A stretch of 7,631 nucleotides of DNA from Desulfobacterales bacterium. GTDB lineage: Bacteria; Desulfobacterota; Desulfobacteria; Desulfobacterales; C00003060. The position numbers were made by a program, and so were the translations under genes. Below, in pieces: positions 5,164 to 7,631 of the stretch (its first letter is position 1; the number at the start of each line of letters is the position of its first letter). Under the pieces are notes generated by a model that saw nothing but the letters and a program-made list of their open reading frames with translations, did not search any database and was not told where the DNA came from. Location: assembly GCA_030629475.1 (NCBI GenBank), contig DAOVOU010000091.1, positions 1 to 7,631 of the forward strand. The letters are read 5' to 3'.

Positions 5164-7236
5164 TCACTCTTTACTCTTGGCCTGTTCTATGATCTTCTGA
5201 ATAATCTGGGCCGGGACTTCCGCGTAATGGTCAAACTCGGTCGTAAAGGCCCCCCTACCACCAGTCAGGGAGGTGAGATCAGGGGCATAGCTCAAGATCT
5301 CGGCCATGGGTACCCGGGCGCGGATGACCTGTCTTTTGCCCTTGGCATCCACACCCAGGACTCTCCCCCGCCTGCTGTTCAGATCCCCTATGACATCGCC
5401 CATGTAGTCCTCGGGCACAGTGACGCTCAGGTTCATGATCGGCTCAAGCAGGGTAGGGTTAGCTTCCTGGAAGCCTTTCTTGAAACACATAGATGCGGCA
5501 ATCTTGAATGCCATTTCAGAAGAGTCCACATCGTGGGACTTCCCATCATAGAAGCGGACCTTTATATCCACAACCGGAAAACCAGCGAGCACTCCGGACT
5601 GCATGGCCTCAACAAGGCCCTTTTCCACTGCCGGTACAAAGTTGCGGGGTACGTTCATACCCGATAGGGCCTCATCGAACTCAAAGCCTTTACCCTCTTC
5701 AAGGGGAAATATATCGAAATGTACCTCGGCAAACTGACCTCTTCCACCTGACTGCTTCTTGTGCCGGTATATTACTCGCTTAACCGGCTGCTTGATAGTC
5801 TCCCTGTAAGGAATCTTGGGGGCTTTCAGGTTCACTTCCACACCGAACTTGCGCTTGAGTTTATCGACAATGGTCTCCAGGTGGATATGACCCATACCGG
5901 AGATGATAATCTCCCTGGTTTGCTGGTTCCGATCCAGCCTGAGGGTGGGATCCTCCTCCAGCAACCGGGAAAGGGAAGTAAATACCTTATCCTCATCCTT
6001 CTTGGACCTGGGCTGTATGGCGTAGGACATGAGGGCCGGCAAGGGTTCAACACTTTCAAAGCGTATCTTGTTGGACTCATCACACAGGCTGTCCCCTGTG
6101 GCAGTTTCTTTTAACTTGGCAACAGCCACGATATCGCCTGGACCTGCCTGGGGAATAGCCTCCTGCTCCCTGCCAGCCATCTGAAAGAGTTGTCCGTATC
6201 GCTCCTTGGTTTTCTTGGTTGCATTATAAAAGTACCCGTCTGCCCGCATGGTTCCGGAATAGACCCTGAAGATATTGAGTCTTCCGGTGTACGGGTCGGC
6301 AATCGTCTTAAAAACCAGGGCAGAAAAGGGCTCATCCATAGCAGGACGCCGTTGCGTCCTGTCTCCTGTATTAGGGTCTATGCCAACCTTTGGACCACGG
6401 TCAAGGGGAGACGGGAAACAATCATTGATGAAATCCATCAAGCGATCGATCCCAATATTCCTGGTTGCTGAACCGCACAGCACCGGCACAAAGGCACGGC
6501 CAAGGGTGCCGGCGCGAAGCCCCTGCATGAGATCTTCATCCGTAAGGGGATGACCGTCCAGATATTTTTCCAGGAGTGCATCATCCGCTTCAGCGATGTT
6601 TTCAATCAGGGCCTCCCGCTCGGTTGCCACCTGGTCTTGCATTTCCGCGGGAATCTCCACGACCTTGGGTTTCCCATCTGCTTCGTAAAAATATGCCTTT
6701 TGGCTGATAAAATCGACGACTCCCTTGAAGTTTTCTTCCGCACCTATAGGCAATTGTAAGAGAATCGGTTTTGGCGTGAAGGTTCCGGCCACATCCTTTA
6801 GAGTTCCGAAAAAGTCGGCCCGATCCCGATCCATCTTGTTGATAAAGACCACCCTCGGCATCTCGAGTTGGTCTGCAAATTCCCAGGCCTGTTCGGTTTG
6901 CACCTTCACCCCGTCGATTGCCTCCACCACTACAATAGCGCCATCAGCCGCCTGGAGGCAGGACCGGGCATCTGAGAAGAAGTTGGCGTCTCCGGGGGTA
7001 TCAATGATATTTACCTTGTGTTTTTTCCAGGTATACTGATGGAAGGCCGTGCTGATGCTTGCGTGTCGCCGCACTTCTTCAGGCTCAAAATCCATCACGC
7101 TGTTGCCCTCATCCACACTTCCCAAACGCTTGATAACCCCGGCGTCAAAGAGTAAGGTCTCGGATAGGGAGGTCTTCCCTGCTCCCCCATGTCCAACCAG
7201 TCCGACGTTTCTCAATTCGTTGACAGATTCACTCAT
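5164..7236 (-). CDS. fusA: Elongation factor G-like translational GTPase (EF-G paralogue)
   Basis: The 690-residue protein has the full EF-G domain order. The GTPase domain carries P-loop GHGGAGKT (15-22), DTPG (79-82), NKMD (133-136) and GSA (255-257). A domain II beta-barrel follows at about 303-395. Domain III contains GMGHIHLE (447-454). Domain IV includes GGRGQFAEV (497-505) and VPRNFVPAVEKGL (529-541), and domain V includes EPIMNLSVTVPEDYMG (598-613). It would move tRNA-mRNA on the ribosome or act in a related step. It departs from standard EF-G: the P-loop lacks the usual GHIDAGKT, switch I reads RRHASIS instead of RGITI, and the GTPase-activating His after DTPG is Asp83. No rpsL, rpsG or tuf lies beside it. 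A paralogue is therefore more likely than the main factor. The ATG is supported by GAGAGGAG (complement of 7242-7249), 5 nt upstream. Confidence 0.92.
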   Translation of the reverse strand: MSESVNELRNVGLVGHGGAGKTSLSETLLFDAGVIKRLGSVDEGNSVMDFEPEEVRRHASISTAFHQYTWKKHKVNIIDTPGDANFFSDARSCLQAADGAIVVVEAIDGVKVQTEQAWEFADQLEMPRVVFINKMDRDRADFFGTLKDVAGTFTPKPILLQLPIGAEENFKGVVDFISQKAYFYEADGKPKVVEIPAEMQDQVATEREALIENIAEADDALLEKYLDGHPLTDEDLMQGLRAGTLGRAFVPVLCGSATRNIGIDRLMDFINDCFPSPLDRGPKVGIDPNTGDRTQRRPAMDEPFSALVFKTIADPYTGRLNIFRVYSGTMRADGYFYNATKKTKERYGQLFQMAGREQEAIPQAGPGDIVAVAKLKETATGDSLCDESNKIRFESVEPLPALMSYAIQPRSKKDEDKVFTSLSRLLEEDPTLRLDRNQQTREIIISGMGHIHLETIVDKLKRKFGVEVNLKAPKIPYRETIKQPVKRVIYRHKKQSGGRGQFAEVHFDIFPLEEGKGFEFDEALSGMNVPRNFVPAVEKGLVEAMQSGVLAGFPVVDIKVRFYDGKSHDVDSSEMAFKIAASMCFKKGFQEANPTLLEPIMNLSVTVPEDYMGDVIGDLNSRRGRVLGVDAKGKRQVIRARVPMAEILSYAPDLTSLTGGRGAFTTEFDHYAEVPAQIIQKIIEQAKSKE

Positions 7237-7263
7237 GAAAACTCCTCTCTAATCCTTGATTTT

Positions 7264-7285
7264 CGTAATAGCTCAGCCCCCATTG
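7264..7285 (-). repeat. GGGCTGAGCTATTACG motif, minus-strand copy
   Basis: On the minus strand this 22-nt stretch starts CAATGG and ends GGGCTGAGCTATTACG. It matches 4119-4140 at 19 of 22 bases and lies 27 nt upstream of the EF-G-like start codon, just before its ribosome binding site. Confidence 0.6.
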
Positions 7286-7382
7286 CTTTTTCTGTCACTT
7301 TCCGAGCAAGATTTTTCGACCTGTGCGGTTAGGGTGATTCTTGAGCCCTTCCGAATGATCTAATTCTGATCGGCGGGTTCCC

Positions 7383-7443
7383 CGTAGGGGCGAGTTTACC
7401 TCGCCCGAATCGATTTGGCGGGCGGCGTAAAGCCGCCCCTACG
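7383..7443. repeat. 61-nt palindrome able to form two hairpins or one cruciform
   Basis: The outer ends CGTAGGGGCG (7383-7392) and CGCCCCTACG (7434-7443) are exact inverted repeats, and the 25-nt arms agree at 21 positions. Each arm also folds by itself: GGGCGAG/CTCGCCC with loop TTTAC (7388-7406), and GGGCGGC/GCCGCCC with loop GTAAA (7420-7438). The left arm matches 394-418, so it is a dispersed family. Confidence 0.75.
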
Positions 7444-7513
7444 ACGTCTCCCTCATAACCATCAACTCATTGACAAAACACGGTGAATGCTAACCGCACA
7501 GCTCCAAATTTTT

Positions 7514-7550
7514 CACTTTCGTTCGAAATGACAATAGGGGCTAAACTATT
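7514..7550 (+). repeat. Interspersed repeat, copy 2 (CTTTCGTTCGAAATGACAAT...)
   Basis: It is identical to 4101-4137 at 34 of 37 positions and in the same orientation. The second copy is not placed before any gene start visible in the window. Confidence 0.7.
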
Positions 7551-7583
7551 GGGACTTTTCTTGCAAGAATCCCCAATTCCTCA

Positions 7584-7596
7584 GGGCCGGAGGCCC
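7584..7596. repeat. GGGCC/GGCCC mini-hairpin
   Basis: A 5-bp perfect stem with a GGA loop in the terminal gene-free stretch. It is too short and lacks a T-run, so no terminator role is claimed. Confidence 0.4.
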
Positions 7597-7631
7597 AAAT
7601 CCTGAATCCGTACTGTTTTTAAGGCGTGAGC

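Larger units (their letters stand above)
7237..7631. other. Gene-free right end of the window, repeat-bearing
   Basis: No coding region is supported in these 395 nt. They contain the EF-G-like gene's ribosome binding site (7242-7249), a minus-strand copy of the GGGCTGA motif (7264-7285), a 61-nt double-hairpin palindrome (7383-7443), a second copy of the 4101-type repeat (7514-7550) and a GGGCC/GGCCC hairpin (7584-7596). A clear promoter for the EF-G-like gene was not found. Confidence 0.65.

Noticed and set aside
4958..5167. 69-residue minus-strand open frame containing RNKLRGI-type strings
   Set aside because: It is the translation of the CCCCGCA hairpin and 68-nt element, and it overlaps the EF-G-like stop codon.
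5227..7252. Several 67-146-residue plus-strand open frames across the EF-G-like gene
   Set aside because: All are antisense shadows of a well-supported conserved gene.

Overview
The window looks like chromosomal DNA of an anaerobic deltaproteobacterial-type organism (Desulfobacterota or a near relative), probably from an environmental genome. This is inferred from three things: the long-form PurC, the pairing of a ParB-like protein with a spore-photoproduct-lyase-like radical SAM protein, and an EF-G paralogue starting with a GHGGAGKT P-loop. Intergenic DNA packed with short palindromic and tandem repeats fits the same picture. No rRNA, tRNA, CRISPR array, transposase or phage gene was found.

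Layout. Positions 1-90 (minus) hold the first 30 codons of malate dehydrogenase, cut by the window edge. A 519-nt repeat-rich gap separates it from the divergent purC (610-1494, plus, TTG start), which has a plausible sigma-70 promoter and a good ribosome binding site. A 1.3-kb-plus two-gene unit follows after a foldback repeat: a ParB/KorB-like DNA-binding protein (1802-2767) and, 16 nt later, an SPL-family radical SAM protein (2784-3887). Another repeat-rich gap leads to a secreted staphylococcal-nuclease-like protein (4216-4854) with a C-terminal Cys/His module. Converging on it from the minus strand is a complete EF-G-like GTPase (5164-7236). The last 395 nt hold only repeats.

Function. 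mdh (TCA cycle), purC (de novo purine synthesis) and the EF-G-like factor (translation) are housekeeping-type genes with no evident link to each other. The EF-G-like gene lies outside any str operon context and has unusual switch residues, so it is likely a paralogue rather than the main elongation factor. The one apparent functional unit is the ParB-like/SPL-like pair, which is probably co-transcribed; its role is unknown.

The most unusual signal outside the genes is the repeat content. It includes three copies of a 68-69-nt element with conserved inverted ends, a 61-nt double-hairpin palindrome with a relative near position 400, and an 18-bp perfect inverted repeat spanning 160 nt. It also includes three copies of a GGGCTGARCTATTACG-type motif and several 7-9-nt tandem repeats. 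These repeats give rise to most of the spurious open frames between genes.
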